In this document: one piece after another, positions 43,062-51,490 of the stretch
Numbering within the stretch: the stretch's first letter is position 1
Layout: every line of letters starts with the position of its first letter
Source: Actinomycetes bacterium
GTDB lineage: Bacteria; Actinomycetota; Acidimicrobiia; Acidimicrobiales; Palsa-688
Direction: 5' to 3'
Length of the DNA stretch: 64,000 nucleotides
NCBI GenBank assembly: GCA_021808665.1
Contig: JAKBBA010000003.1
Coordinates: forward strand, 1-64,000
Made by a program: the position numbers and the translations under genes
Notes under the pieces: model-generated
The model's input: the letters and a program-made list of their open reading frames with translations, nothing else
What the model was told of the DNA's origin: nothing
The model's database searches: none

Positions 43062-44426
43062 TCACTGGACCGCCGGGTATGCCACGGCGTCGCCAAAGGG
43101 GTAGACGATGCCTAGTTCGGAGACCATCCAGTACCCCTTGCCTGTAGGCGTTGCTGCGATTCCGACGATAGGGCTGGCCAGCGCAGATGCTCCAAGCGAG
43201 CCGTAGAAGCCGGCATCTCCGAAGCTGAAGACCCCGCCGTCGGCGGCGACGAGCCAGTATCCCTTCCCGCTTGGAGTTGCCGCTATGCCCACTACGGGCT
43301 CGTTGAGAGTTACGGCACCCATCGAGCCGTAAAAGTCCGCGTTCCCAAAGCTGAACACCCCACCATCAGAAGCAGCCAGCCAATAACCGGCGTTGTCTGG
43401 AGTTGGCGCCATGCCCACGACGGGCTTGTTAAGGACCATGTTCCCGGTGGACCCATAGAAGGGGGCTGAGAAGTCGAACACTCCTCCGTCCGCAGCGACG
43501 AACCTGTAGCCTCCCGAGTGTGAGTCGTCGCTCATTCCGACGATCGGCTTGTTCAAAGAGATGTTCCCGGTGGAGCCGTCGAATGCCGCGTCTCCGAAGC
43601 TGAAGATCCCGCCGTCGGCGGCGACGAGCCAGTACCCGCCGCCATCGGATGTGGAAGCTATCCCTACGACCGGCTTGTTTAGAGCAGTCCCGTACATGGA
43701 GCCGTAGTACATGGCGCCTCCGTATGCGTGCACCCCGCCGGCGGCGTCTACCAGCCAGTACCCGCCGCCGTTTGGTATAGCCGCGATCCCGACGAAGAGC
43801 GGACTGAAGGTCCGGGGGCCGTCCTGGCACGGAGCGTAGTGGTCGGCTGTGCTGTCGTCGGTCTGCGACACGGTGCTGCACGCCGGATCGAGCAGCCACG
43901 GAGGGGTGCACGACACGACACGGCAGGCTATGCGACCGGTGCATGCGATCTCTTGATGGCACTGTCCGTAACGGAACTCCGTACATCCGACGTGGCGGTT
44001 ATCGCATGAACCGAGCGCGCACTCGCAGGTTAGGTTGTCGCAGGTGGGGCAGAAGTTGCTGCCGTCGCAGCCGCACCCCTGGCATTCGCCCATGCAGTCG
44101 ATGTAGTAGCGGGGGCCTGCGCAGTACTGCGAGCCGTCCGCCTTCCACCATCCCCCGGCGAATGTGCCCGGCGGGCAGCCGTTGATGCCGTTGTTGATGG
44201 TGCAGCAGAACTGCGTATAGCCGTCGCAGCACATCGAGGAGCAGCCACAGCCAGTTCCGGGAACACACTCGCATATGAATCCGTAGGCGGTGCCAGGTTT
44301 GAGGAGGAAATCGACTGGTGCAACGGTCATTGCTGCAGCGGCGACGGTCGCTTTCGCGAGGAAGCCGCGCCTCGACGTTCGAGTTACCAGGAAGTCGGCG
44401 ACCGGTTTGGCGAAGTCCAGGTTCAA
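43062..44426 (-). CDS. Tat-exported Cys-rich MauA-like protein fused to six propeller-like repeats
   Basis: A 454-residue protein. The twin-arginine signal is RTSRRGFLAK (16-25). Residues 50-200 are extremely Cys-rich (about 26 Cys), and CCDGYTQFCCTINNGINGCPPGTFAGGWW recalls the methylamine dehydrogenase light chain (Pfam Me-amine-dh_L), with Trp93/Trp94 near the expected first TTQ Trp and Trp177 further on. Residues 211-454 carry six repeats of about 42 residues (GIAATPxGKGYWLVAADGGVFSFGDAxFYGS), propeller-blade-like and common in Acidimicrobiia. TTG 44426 has GGAGAGG upstream. TTQ formation is not shown; no MauG or separate MauB is present. Confidence 0.75.
   Translation of the reverse strand: MNLDFAKPVADFLVTRTSRRGFLAKATVAAAAMTVAPVDFLLKPGTAYGFICECVPGTGCGCSSMCCDGYTQFCCTINNGINGCPPGTFAGGWWKADGSQYCAGPRYYIDCMGECQGCGCDGSNFCPTCDNLTCECALGSCDNRHVGCTEFRYGQCHQEIACTGRIACRVVSCTPPWLLDPACSTVSQTDDSTADHYAPCQDGPRTFSPLFVGIAAIPNGGGYWLVDAAGGVHAYGGAMYYGSMYGTALNKPVVGIASTSDGGGYWLVAADGGIFSFGDAAFDGSTGNISLNKPIVGMSDDSHSGGYRFVAADGGVFDFSAPFYGSTGNMVLNKPVVGMAPTPDNAGYWLAASDGGVFSFGNADFYGSMGAVTLNEPVVGIAATPSGKGYWLVAADGGVFSFGDAGFYGSLGASALASPIVGIAATPTGKGYWMVSELGIVYPFGDAVAYPAVQ
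43090..43800 (-). repeat. Six-fold repeat region in the MauA-like protein
   Basis: Six units of about 126 bases encode the pattern GYWLVAADGGVFSFGDAxFYGS, separated by NKPVVGIA-type links. Unit three is the most diverged, with Arg-Phe in place of Trp-Leu. Unit boundaries are approximate, read from the translation. Confidence 0.85.
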
Positions 44427-44513
44427 GGTTCCTCTCCTTCGCGCAAAGATCCCTCCTCCAGAGGTCTTTCCCTTACGGGCTGACCGAAACGGTTGTATAC
44501 CCCAGAGCCTAGC

Positions 44514-45044
44514 TTAGGTCCTCGTGCCAACGACGAAGCTCAGTGCGGGACGAGTCCAGACAAGATAGGCGAGTTGGGCTAAAACGAGGCTTACTACCAA
44601 CAGGGCAATCCCATGTCCGGGTTGGTGGTCAACTATCCGCCATCCGCTGGCGGGGGGCTCTATGGCCCACCAGCAGGCGCCCGCGGTGGCCGCCAGGTTG
44701 AGGACCAAGTGCGCCGGGCCCGGCCGGGCGTCAGGACGACCGAAGCATCCGCACGACGACAGCGGCCATCCCCTCCCAATAGCGGTGGCCACGAAGGCAG
44801 CGAAACCTGCGTATGAGAAAGCCACCAGCGCTCCTGTCAGCGTGCCGGGTAGGGCGAACGCGGAGATTGACACGGCTAACTCCACTGCCCCGCCAGAGCG
44901 GACTGTCCACGGATGGCCAGGTAGTCCGGCCATGCGCAAGGCTCTGGACGTGTCACCCGGCTTCAGTACCTTGGCGACTCCGGCCACCCCGAGGACCGCC
45001 GCCGAGGCCAAGAATACCGCAGATGCCGGTTCGAGCGCAGTCAC
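44514..45044 (-). CDS. MauE/DoxX-like membrane protein
   Basis: A 176-residue membrane protein with four segments. It has the MauE pattern: ASAAVLGVAGVAKVLKPGDTSRAL, a GGAVELAVSISAFALPG segment and the redox pair Cys98/Cys100 (LSSCGCFG). MauE is needed for assembly of methylamine dehydrogenase light chains with their many disulphides. GTG 45044 overlaps the upstream stop by GTGA. It is immediately upstream of the Cys-rich MauA-like gene. Confidence 0.82.
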   Translation of the reverse strand: MTALEPASAVFLASAAVLGVAGVAKVLKPGDTSRALRMAGLPGHPWTVRSGGAVELAVSISAFALPGTLTGALVAFSYAGFAAFVATAIGRGWPLSSCGCFGRPDARPGPAHLVLNLAATAGACWWAIEPPASGWRIVDHQPGHGIALLVVSLVLAQLAYLVWTRPALSFVVGTRT

Positions 45045-45502
45045 TGCCCCTCCTGCACGCGAAGAGAACCGATCAACTCGTTAGCCTGCCCGCAGAGAGC
45101 AAAGCGAGCTGTGAAAGCCCCGATAACCGAGTACAGGCAGAAGCTGCGTCCTGCAATGGAGAAAAATCGTTGGACCCCAGCCTGGCCTGGAATGGTCCGC
45201 TGCAGCTGTCTAGCCCTGAAAGAGTCGGGGCTGAGCTCCGGAACATCGAGCACCGAAGGGAAAAGGGCTGAACCTGCAGCCTGCGGCCCGAACTCCAAGA
45301 ACGCAACGAAGACGTCGTTCGATCCGAGACTTTCGACGATGCCGCCTCCGTAGTCCCCGCGTTGCGACGGGATCGGCACCGTTGCGGCTTGAATTACCGG
45401 GTGCGTCGCCTCGTCCGCTGAAGGGACCCGTCGGTATATGACAGCCTCCCATCCTCGTGGGACGGTCAGGCTGAGACCGAAACCGGAGATGTATGTCGTC
45501 AA
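45041..45502 (-). CDS. Hypothetical protein within the Mau-like locus
   Basis: A 153-residue protein with no signal peptide. The start is TTG 45502, sharing TTGA with the MauD-like stop, and the end is coupled to the MauE-like gene by GTGA. It begins TTYISGFGLSLTVPRGWEAVIYRR; the GFGLSLTVPRGWEAVIYRR and SIAGRSFCLYSVIGAF segments suggest a small beta-sandwich domain, as seen in actinobacterial proteins of unknown role. Two Cys are near the C-terminus. It has been retained within the coupled operon, so a role there is likely. Confidence 0.7.
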   Translation of the reverse strand: MTTYISGFGLSLTVPRGWEAVIYRRVPSADEATHPVIQAATVPIPSQRGDYGGGIVESLGSNDVFVAFLEFGPQAAGSALFPSVLDVPELSPDSFRARQLQRTIPGQAGVQRFFSIAGRSFCLYSVIGAFTARFALCGQANELIGSLRVQEGQ

Positions 45503-46284
45503 CTTCCGCCACCGGCGTCGGTGATCGATGTGGGGTACAGCCGGGGGTCGCCAGGCTCGATACCCGCCTCGCGGAGCTGGCGGTCGACGAAGTCGTCGCG
45601 ACGCTGGTCGGCCGGTGACCGGGCTCTCCAGCCCTTTTTCGGCGCAGTCGTTCCGTCAGTCACAGCGTTGGAGACAAGGAGCTTCACTTCCTCCCAACCA
45701 GCTGCGACTCCTTCGCCGACCACCTGTGACCCCGGACCCGAAACGTAGACGAAGTAAGGGGCGTAGGGGATGTCATAGTGCTCCCACACTTCGCTGGACA
45801 TGACGACAGGCAAGTCGCCGGCCAGGTTGGCTATCGCCCCGGGCGATTCCGCTTCAGAACCTCGGGTAACGACCACGAGGCGGGCTCCGCCGGGCACCTC
45901 TAACTCCGATGATCGGAACGCCTCCCAAAAGCTCCGGCACGTTGCGCAACCAGACGTCAGGAAGGCGATGAGGGTGTCGTGCCCCACGCCAGCGACGGCC
46001 AGACTGACAGAGTCCCCGGACGGAGTCGACCCTGTTAAGTCGACTACGTCACTTTCGCTGGGGCGCCGCGGGGTGGGCCGTGTACCCACCCGCCGGGCTG
46101 TCCCCGGACTTCTTACCCCAACCCAACCGGTGTTACTCTCGCGCCGCGGAGAGGACGACGGGTCTAGGTCAACACCAAGCTCATGGAGGGCCCGTAGGAC
46201 CTCGGCGTGGCCTCTCAAGAGTCCCGCTACAAGCACACCTAGAAGGGCGACGGCCACAGCCAACCCGACTACGAGCACGGTCAA
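45499..46284 (-). CDS. MauD/TlpA-like membrane-anchored thioredoxin
   Basis: A 261-residue protein. One N-terminal membrane segment (about 3-22) is followed by a disordered linker and a thioredoxin-like domain with CATC (Cys113/Cys116; motif IAFLTSGCATCRSFWEAF) and a C-terminal cis-Pro-type YAPYFVYV strand. It resembles MauD, which feeds thiol-disulphide exchange to the MauA light chain. The start is TTG 46284; GTG 46278 is an alternative. It leads the Mau-like operon. Confidence 0.8.
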   Translation of the reverse strand: MTVLVVGLAVAVALLGVLVAGLLRGHAEVLRALHELGVDLDPSSSPRRESNTGWVGVRSPGTARRVGTRPTPRRPSESDVVDLTGSTPSGDSVSLAVAGVGHDTLIAFLTSGCATCRSFWEAFRSSELEVPGGARLVVVTRGSEAESPGAIANLAGDLPVVMSSEVWEHYDIPYAPYFVYVSGPGSQVVGEGVAAGWEEVKLLVSNAVTDGTTAPKKGWRARSPADQRRDDFVDRQLREAGIEPGDPRLYPTSITDAGGGS

Positions 46285-46390
46285 CGACGTTCGGGTCCCG
46301 TCAGCTCTGCAGGGGTTCTCACTCCTGCCATGATAGACCCGCTCGGTGTCTAGGACGACTGGGTGGCTGGCGTGCCATCATCAGGGAAGC

Positions 46391-48760
46391 TTAGGAGAAC
46401 AGGCCGTCACTCATGGCCTCGGCGACTTCAACCTCGTCGATTTCGAGAAGCTCCGGGTACACCTCGAAGTTGTCTTCACCTGGATAGGCGGCCGGCCGGC
46501 GGTACGGTTCCAGATTGGACCTTCCAAAAAGTGCCGGGAAACGGTCGTAGGGTCGCTGCCCGAAGGTCGGGTGCTCGAAACGTCGCCACATGGTTCGTTC
46601 CTCGAGCTGAGGGTCGGCCATCAGGTCCCCAGCATTCTGTAACCTACCTGCCGGCACCCCGCCCTCTTGTAGGGTCCTCTCGGCCGTTTCGGCGGGCACT
46701 GTAGCCACCCAGCCGCCGACGAGCTCGTCGACCTCAGCGGTTCGAGTGACGCGCTCGGCAGCGCTAAGTAGCGAAGGGTCGGCTTGTAGCCCGGTCGCGT
46801 CGAGCAGGCGACCCCAGTCGTCGTCGTCGCGGCAGGTGACTGCGAGCCAGGACCCATCGGCGGTCGGGTAGCAGTCGTTGGGTGCCATGGGGGTGAACCA
46901 GTCGCCGTTGCCTGCAGGTTCAGCCTCCCGGTCGTTGTTGAGGTAGTCGATGAGCGCTGGGCCGATCAGGTAGCCGCCGGTCTCCATCTGGGAGATATCG
47001 ACGTGCTGGCCGAGGCCACTTCGCTCACGCTCTTCGAGGGCGCCGAGCACAGCGAACGCCGCTGACAGGCCGGCAGCGTGATCGTTGAGGGAGAAGCCCG
47101 GCCCGATGTCCCCACGCCCGGGTGGGTTTGTCAGATAGGTGAGCCCGCACAGGGCGTGGATCGTGGGAGCGTATGTGACCAGTTTCGACCACGGTCCGCT
47201 GTGGCCGCACCCCGACATCGTGACGTAGACTAGCCGTGGGTTCCACTGGGCCGCCTGGCCGTATGACAGGCCCCAACGATCTAGGACCCCCGCTGAGAAG
47301 TTCTCGATCAGCACGTCGGCCGACCCAATCAGCTTACGCATGACGCCAGGCGCTCGCTCATGGCTCATGTTGAGAGTGACCGCCCTCTTCGAGCGGTTCC
47401 ACTCGTAGAAGTACGGGTGTGAAGGATCGTTGACCGTCGTCGCTCGCTGCTGGGTCTGCACTTTTATCACGTCAGCGCCGAGGTCGCCGAGGATCCGAGT
47501 GCACATCGGCCCGGCTAGGACGTGGCTCAGGTCGAGGATGCGAAGGCCGGCAAGTGGTTTGCCCACCTCGATGGGGGGGCTTCCGTTACCCGACGCGACA
47601 TTCACGAGGTAGGGAGCCCGGCGCTCGAGGAAACTCTCCTCCTGGAATACCTCTGCGAGATCCTCGGGTGGACGCGGGGTGGGGGCGGGCGTCCGGCTGA
47701 AATGAGCAACGGGACCCGGAATGGTTACCTTGGGGCCGCCCCAGTCGGTATCACGGAAGAACCCCCGGTATTCATGCTGCGGGTTGGTGGCTACCTGGGA
47801 CACGCTTTGGACCTCGGCGAAGGCAATGTGGCGGGACTGTGCTTCCTTGAACAGGTCTCCGGCATCTTTGGTGGTAGCGAAGTCACCGACTACCGCCATC
47901 ACGGTGTCCAGGTCTCCTATCAGTTCCGCCAGAGGCCGCTTCGCGAGCTCGACTGCGGCCGGGAATCCCTCCTGTGCCATCCAGGCGAGCAGGCCCGGGG
48001 CGTTAGGTGTCGGTGTGACCATGGCCCAGCCGCGTCGAGCCGGCACTACCTTGTAGGCGCGAATCCAGTGAAGTGACCCTTGGCGTTCGGCGACTTTGGG
48101 GTAGGGGAGGACGTCGTCGAACCAATACTGGAACAGCAACTGCTCCACTGTCGTGCAAACCGCCTCGTGGAGCGAGACGTCTACGAGCTCACCACAACCC
48201 GAGCGTCGCGACGCTCTCAGTGCTGCAAGACCACTGATAGCTGCAACGAAGCCCGCCACGTTGTAGGTCTGCCTTCCCCAGGAGTTGAGCGGTAACTCCG
48301 GAAGGCCAGTGAGTGACATCACGCCGCCTAGAGCGCCCGCAACCAGATCGCTGGTTTGCCAGTGCGCACGGGGGCCGGTCCGTCCGAAAGGTGTCAGCGA
48401 AACTTGCACGAGGCCCGGGTTGGTGCTTGCAAGGTCGGCGTGGTCGATTCCCAACGCCGAGAGCCTCCCCGGTGCTTCGGTTTCGACGAGTAGGTCACAG
48501 GAAGTGGCGAGACGTATGTAGGTGCTGCGACCCTCATCGGTATCGAGGTCTACTTCGGCCCTGCGCTTGGAGTTGTCGTACCACCAGTCGGCGACCCCGC
48601 CGATCTGCCTGGCTGCCGGGTCGACCATGGCAGGTCCGGCGGTGCCACTGCCGATGCGGATCACGTCCGCTCCGGCTTCGGCGAGAAGCTTCGTAGCGAA
48701 TCGCCCGGTGTCGTTTGTCAGGTCAAGCACCCTTAGACCTTCAAGCGGACCCTGTGTCAT
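46391..48760 (-). CDS. Double-domain family III CoA-transferase
   Basis: A 789-residue protein with two CaiB/BaiF domains in tandem (about 1-395 and 410-789). Each has an RVLDL/RILDLSHVLAGPMCTRILGDLGADVIKV-type start. In the first domain the catalytic-Asp region reads SDLVAGALGG; in the second the aligned position reads YAPTIHALCG, where Asp is replaced by Ala. So one half may bind CoA without forming the aspartyl intermediate. ATG 48760 has GGGAG 5 bases upstream. The substrate is unknown. Family III dimers interlock, so a fusion gives a fixed pair. Confidence 0.88.
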   Translation of the reverse strand: MTQGPLEGLRVLDLTNDTGRFATKLLAEAGADVIRIGSGTAGPAMVDPAARQIGGVADWWYDNSKRRAEVDLDTDEGRSTYIRLATSCDLLVETEAPGRLSALGIDHADLASTNPGLVQVSLTPFGRTGPRAHWQTSDLVAGALGGVMSLTGLPELPLNSWGRQTYNVAGFVAAISGLAALRASRRSGCGELVDVSLHEAVCTTVEQLLFQYWFDDVLPYPKVAERQGSLHWIRAYKVVPARRGWAMVTPTPNAPGLLAWMAQEGFPAAVELAKRPLAELIGDLDTVMAVVGDFATTKDAGDLFKEAQSRHIAFAEVQSVSQVATNPQHEYRGFFRDTDWGGPKVTIPGPVAHFSRTPAPTPRPPEDLAEVFQEESFLERRAPYLVNVASGNGSPPIEVGKPLAGLRILDLSHVLAGPMCTRILGDLGADVIKVQTQQRATTVNDPSHPYFYEWNRSKRAVTLNMSHERAPGVMRKLIGSADVLIENFSAGVLDRWGLSYGQAAQWNPRLVYVTMSGCGHSGPWSKLVTYAPTIHALCGLTYLTNPPGRGDIGPGFSLNDHAAGLSAAFAVLGALEERERSGLGQHVDISQMETGGYLIGPALIDYLNNDREAEPAGNGDWFTPMAPNDCYPTADGSWLAVTCRDDDDWGRLLDATGLQADPSLLSAAERVTRTAEVDELVGGWVATVPAETAERTLQEGGVPAGRLQNAGDLMADPQLEERTMWRRFEHPTFGQRPYDRFPALFGRSNLEPYRRPAAYPGEDNFEVYPELLEIDEVEVAEAMSDGLFS

Positions 48761-48840
48761 GCTTCTCCCTCGTAGTAGGCGTCGCTTGAAGCTAGCCATT
48801 ATCGCCTCGTCGATGCCAGGAGTACCGCAGGGCGCGAGGT

Positions 48841-50313
48841 ATGGGTCACAGTATTAGGGTGACTAGTAGCGATAATCGACGGTTCGGCACGCCGTCGGGG
48901 CCGGGACCGTCACCCAGCCTGTTCGAGCATGCCCTTGAGGAGCGTCTGCGTGAGGGGGGCCCCTTAGCGGCGAGATTGCGCCCCAGACGGCTGGCCGACG
49001 TGGTCGGTCAAGACCACCTCCTGGGGCCGAGGGGAGTTCTGACCGCGCTCATCGAGTCTGGCCGTCTCAGTTCGGTGATTCTCTGGGGGCCGCCGGGTAC
49101 TGGTAAGACTACGATAGCAAGGCTCCTAGCGGACTCCGTGGGTGCGGCATTCGAGCCCTTGAGTGCTGTGACAGCGGGAGTCAAGGACGTCCGTGAGGCT
49201 GCCGAGCGGGCCCGACGACGTCTCGCGGAGGGCTCCACGGCGACCGTCCTTCTCGTCGACGAGGTGCACCGTTTCTCCAAGTCCCAACAGGACGCTCTCC
49301 TGCCGAGTGTCGAGGACGGAACCTTGACCCTGGTGGGCGCTACCACCGAGAACCCCTTCTTCGAGGTGAACGGCCCGCTGCTTTCCCGATCGACGCTACT
49401 TCGTCTGGAACCTCTGAGCAGGTCATCCTTAGAGACTCTCCTGAGAAGAGCCCTGAGACTGGAGGAGGTATTGATCGAACCCGACGCCGCGGATGCCATC
49501 GTGAGCTCGGTGGACGGTGACGGCCGTGCTCTGCTGACCACCCTTGAGGTCGCCGTCGCTGTCGCTGGGGAGGGCCGTAACGTGACGCTCGCCGACGTGG
49601 AGAAGGCTCGCTCCGCCCGGGCGCTCACCTGGGGTCGTGACGATCACTATGACGTGGTCAGCGCCCTGATCAAGTCGATACGCGGTTCCGATCCCGACGC
49701 GGGTCTGCACTGGCTGGCCCGGATGATCGTCGCGGGGGAGGACCCCCGCTTCATCGCGAGGCGCCTCGTCGTTCTGGCCAGCGAGGACATTGGAATGGCG
49801 GATCCGACGAGCCTGCTGGTCGCGACCGCCGCGGCGCAGGCTGTCGAGTTCGTGGGTTTGCCTGAGGCCCAGCTGAACCTTGCCCAGGCCGTCGTCCATC
49901 TGGCGACCGCGCCCAAGTCGAACCGGACCGCCTTGGCAGTCTGGGCCGCCCTAGAGGACGTGCGCTCCCGCCCCGGCGGACCGGTTCCGGCGCATCTGAG
50001 GGACGCCCACTATGGGGGAGCTGCGACCGTAGGTCACGGCGTTGGTTACAAATACCCTCATGACTTCCCGGGGGCTTGGGTGGCCCAACAGTACCTGCCG
50101 GACGCTTTGATCGGGGTACGGTACTACGACCCTTCCCCCTACGGACGAGAGTCCCGCCTGGCGGGTAACGCGGGGTCCGCGGCGCCAGCAGGTCCGCAGT
50201 CTCAGGAGACCTCAAGCGGGGTGGCCGGCGACTCGACCACCGGATCCGGGCGGAGCTCTCAACGTCCACAGCCCGACACCCGTGATAAAGGCGACAGTTG
50301 GCAGGGGGCTTGA
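48841..50313 (+). CDS. rarA: Replication-associated recombination protein A (AAA+ ATPase)
   Basis: A 490-residue RarA/MgsA, a clamp-loader-like ATPase that acts at stalled forks. Walker A GPPGTGKTT is at 83-91, Walker B LLVDEVHRF at 137-145, and the sensor region GATTENPFFEVN. The C-terminal tetramerization part (MIVAGEDPRFIARRLVVLASEDIGMADP, SPYGRE) is complete. The tail after about 430 is low-complexity and lies antisense to the 3' end of the next gene. ATG 48841 has GAGG only two bases upstream; GTG 48859 is an alternative. Confidence 0.93.
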   Translation: MGHSIRVTSSDNRRFGTPSGPGPSPSLFEHALEERLREGGPLAARLRPRRLADVVGQDHLLGPRGVLTALIESGRLSSVILWGPPGTGKTTIARLLADSVGAAFEPLSAVTAGVKDVREAAERARRRLAEGSTATVLLVDEVHRFSKSQQDALLPSVEDGTLTLVGATTENPFFEVNGPLLSRSTLLRLEPLSRSSLETLLRRALRLEEVLIEPDAADAIVSSVDGDGRALLTTLEVAVAVAGEGRNVTLADVEKARSARALTWGRDDHYDVVSALIKSIRGSDPDAGLHWLARMIVAGEDPRFIARRLVVLASEDIGMADPTSLLVATAAAQAVEFVGLPEAQLNLAQAVVHLATAPKSNRTALAVWAALEDVRSRPGGPVPAHLRDAHYGGAATVGHGVGYKYPHDFPGAWVAQQYLPDALIGVRYYDPSPYGRESRLAGNAGSAAPAGPQSQETSSGVAGDSTTGSGRSSQRPQPDTRDKGDSWQGA

Positions 50314-51480
50314 GAGACGTGACGGGAGGAGCGCATACCCGGCGGCGGCCAGCGCTGCGACGCACAGAGCTAGAGCAGCGACCGGCCTTAGGTCAGCGGC
50401 GGGGACGATTGCCCTGAGCCAGCCTGGAGGCTTCGTTCGTTTCGAACGGACAGCTGCAGCGACGAGCAGCGTGGCGCTGAGAACGAAACCGAAAGCGATC
50501 CGCTCGCGAGAGGCAACGTCGGGTGTCACGAGAACCCAGCTGACCAGGCCCGCAAAGGCTACGAACAGCTCTGGGGCATCCACCACTAGCAGCGTCGCCT
50601 CGGCCAGGACCAGGTACGAGCTCCAGAGGATCGGGCTGAGGAGCAGGCTTGCCAGTATGAGCATTCCAAGCATCTGCCTGTCGGTCAACGTCCGGCGTTG
50701 CCGCCAGATTGCCAACAGGCCGGCGCCTACGAGAAGCGGGGCGACCTTGGTGGCCACGGACACGTCCAACCCTGCTCCTATCATCAGAGAGGCGAGGGAC
50801 CAGCTTCGGGCGGTCTCGTTGTGCTCGAGGGAGCTCAGCATCGCAAGGTAGGACCTCGGGCCGAGCGAGCTGAACGCCAGGCTGAGGCCGAGGGTTGCAC
50901 ACGCTGTTAGGACAGCCGACAAGGTGCTCGCTTTGCGGCGGGTGAGAACAGGCCAGGCCAGCAATGGCAGGAGGAAAAGCTTTGCGGATCCGATCATCCC
51001 CAAGAAGATCCCGGACAGCAACGGATGTCGGTTCCGAAGGTGCCAGGAGACTCCCAAACCACCCACGAGGAGGCCATTGATAGTGCCCATTTGCAGGCCA
51101 ACGATTGTCGTGGCGCTCGCTATGACGAGCCCGGGGACGAGGGTCTCCCGTCGTCCCAGCAGCCTGGCACCGCCGGCGATCGCAACGATGGAGGCAACCT
51201 CGAAGAGCCTCTCGGCGATGTGCAACGGGAGAAGCGCCAGGGGGGCGAACACCCACGCGACGAAAAGCGGGTAGACGAAGGCGTGGCCTGATCGGAACTC
51301 CGGGGAACTCACGTTCACATATGGGTTGGAGCCGTGCAGCACGGCCCGACCGGCGTCGATAAAGACGATCAGATCGAAAGGGGCTATGAGTCTGCCGAAC
51401 AGCAGCCCGGCTATGGTTGCGACACCGCCGACAACGGCGAACTGTCGCAGACTATCTCTGGACGGCGAGCGGAGAATCAA
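50212..51480 (-). CDS. GT87-family-like polytopic membrane protein
   Basis: A 422-residue membrane protein with about ten segments. DLIVFIDAGRAVLHGSNPYVNVSSPEF (after the first membrane segment) is the signature of GT87/DUF2029 polyprenol-linked mannosyltransferase-like proteins, in which an Asp in the first loop is catalytic. GLQMGTINGLLVGGLGVSWHL and GSAKLFLLPLLAWP are also typical. TTG 51480 is the start. Its 3' end overlaps the rarA 3' end by 102 bases in opposite orientation. Confidence 0.82.
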   Translation of the reverse strand: MILRSPSRDSLRQFAVVGGVATIAGLLFGRLIAPFDLIVFIDAGRAVLHGSNPYVNVSSPEFRSGHAFVYPLFVAWVFAPLALLPLHIAERLFEVASIVAIAGGARLLGRRETLVPGLVIASATTIVGLQMGTINGLLVGGLGVSWHLRNRHPLLSGIFLGMIGSAKLFLLPLLAWPVLTRRKASTLSAVLTACATLGLSLAFSSLGPRSYLAMLSSLEHNETARSWSLASLMIGAGLDVSVATKVAPLLVGAGLLAIWRQRRTLTDRQMLGMLILASLLLSPILWSSYLVLAEATLLVVDAPELFVAFAGLVSWVLVTPDVASRERIAFGFVLSATLLVAAAVRSKRTKPPGWLRAIVPAADLRPVAALALCVAALAAAGYALLPSRLSSPLPTVAFITGVGLWTLRAPPGSGGRVAGHPA

Positions 51481-51490
51481 AGCCGGCAGC

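Noticed and set aside
43090..43800. CRISPR-like or tandem mobile repeat
   Set aside because: The repeats are in frame, about 126 bases each and diverged in sequence; they encode protein repeats, not a CRISPR array.
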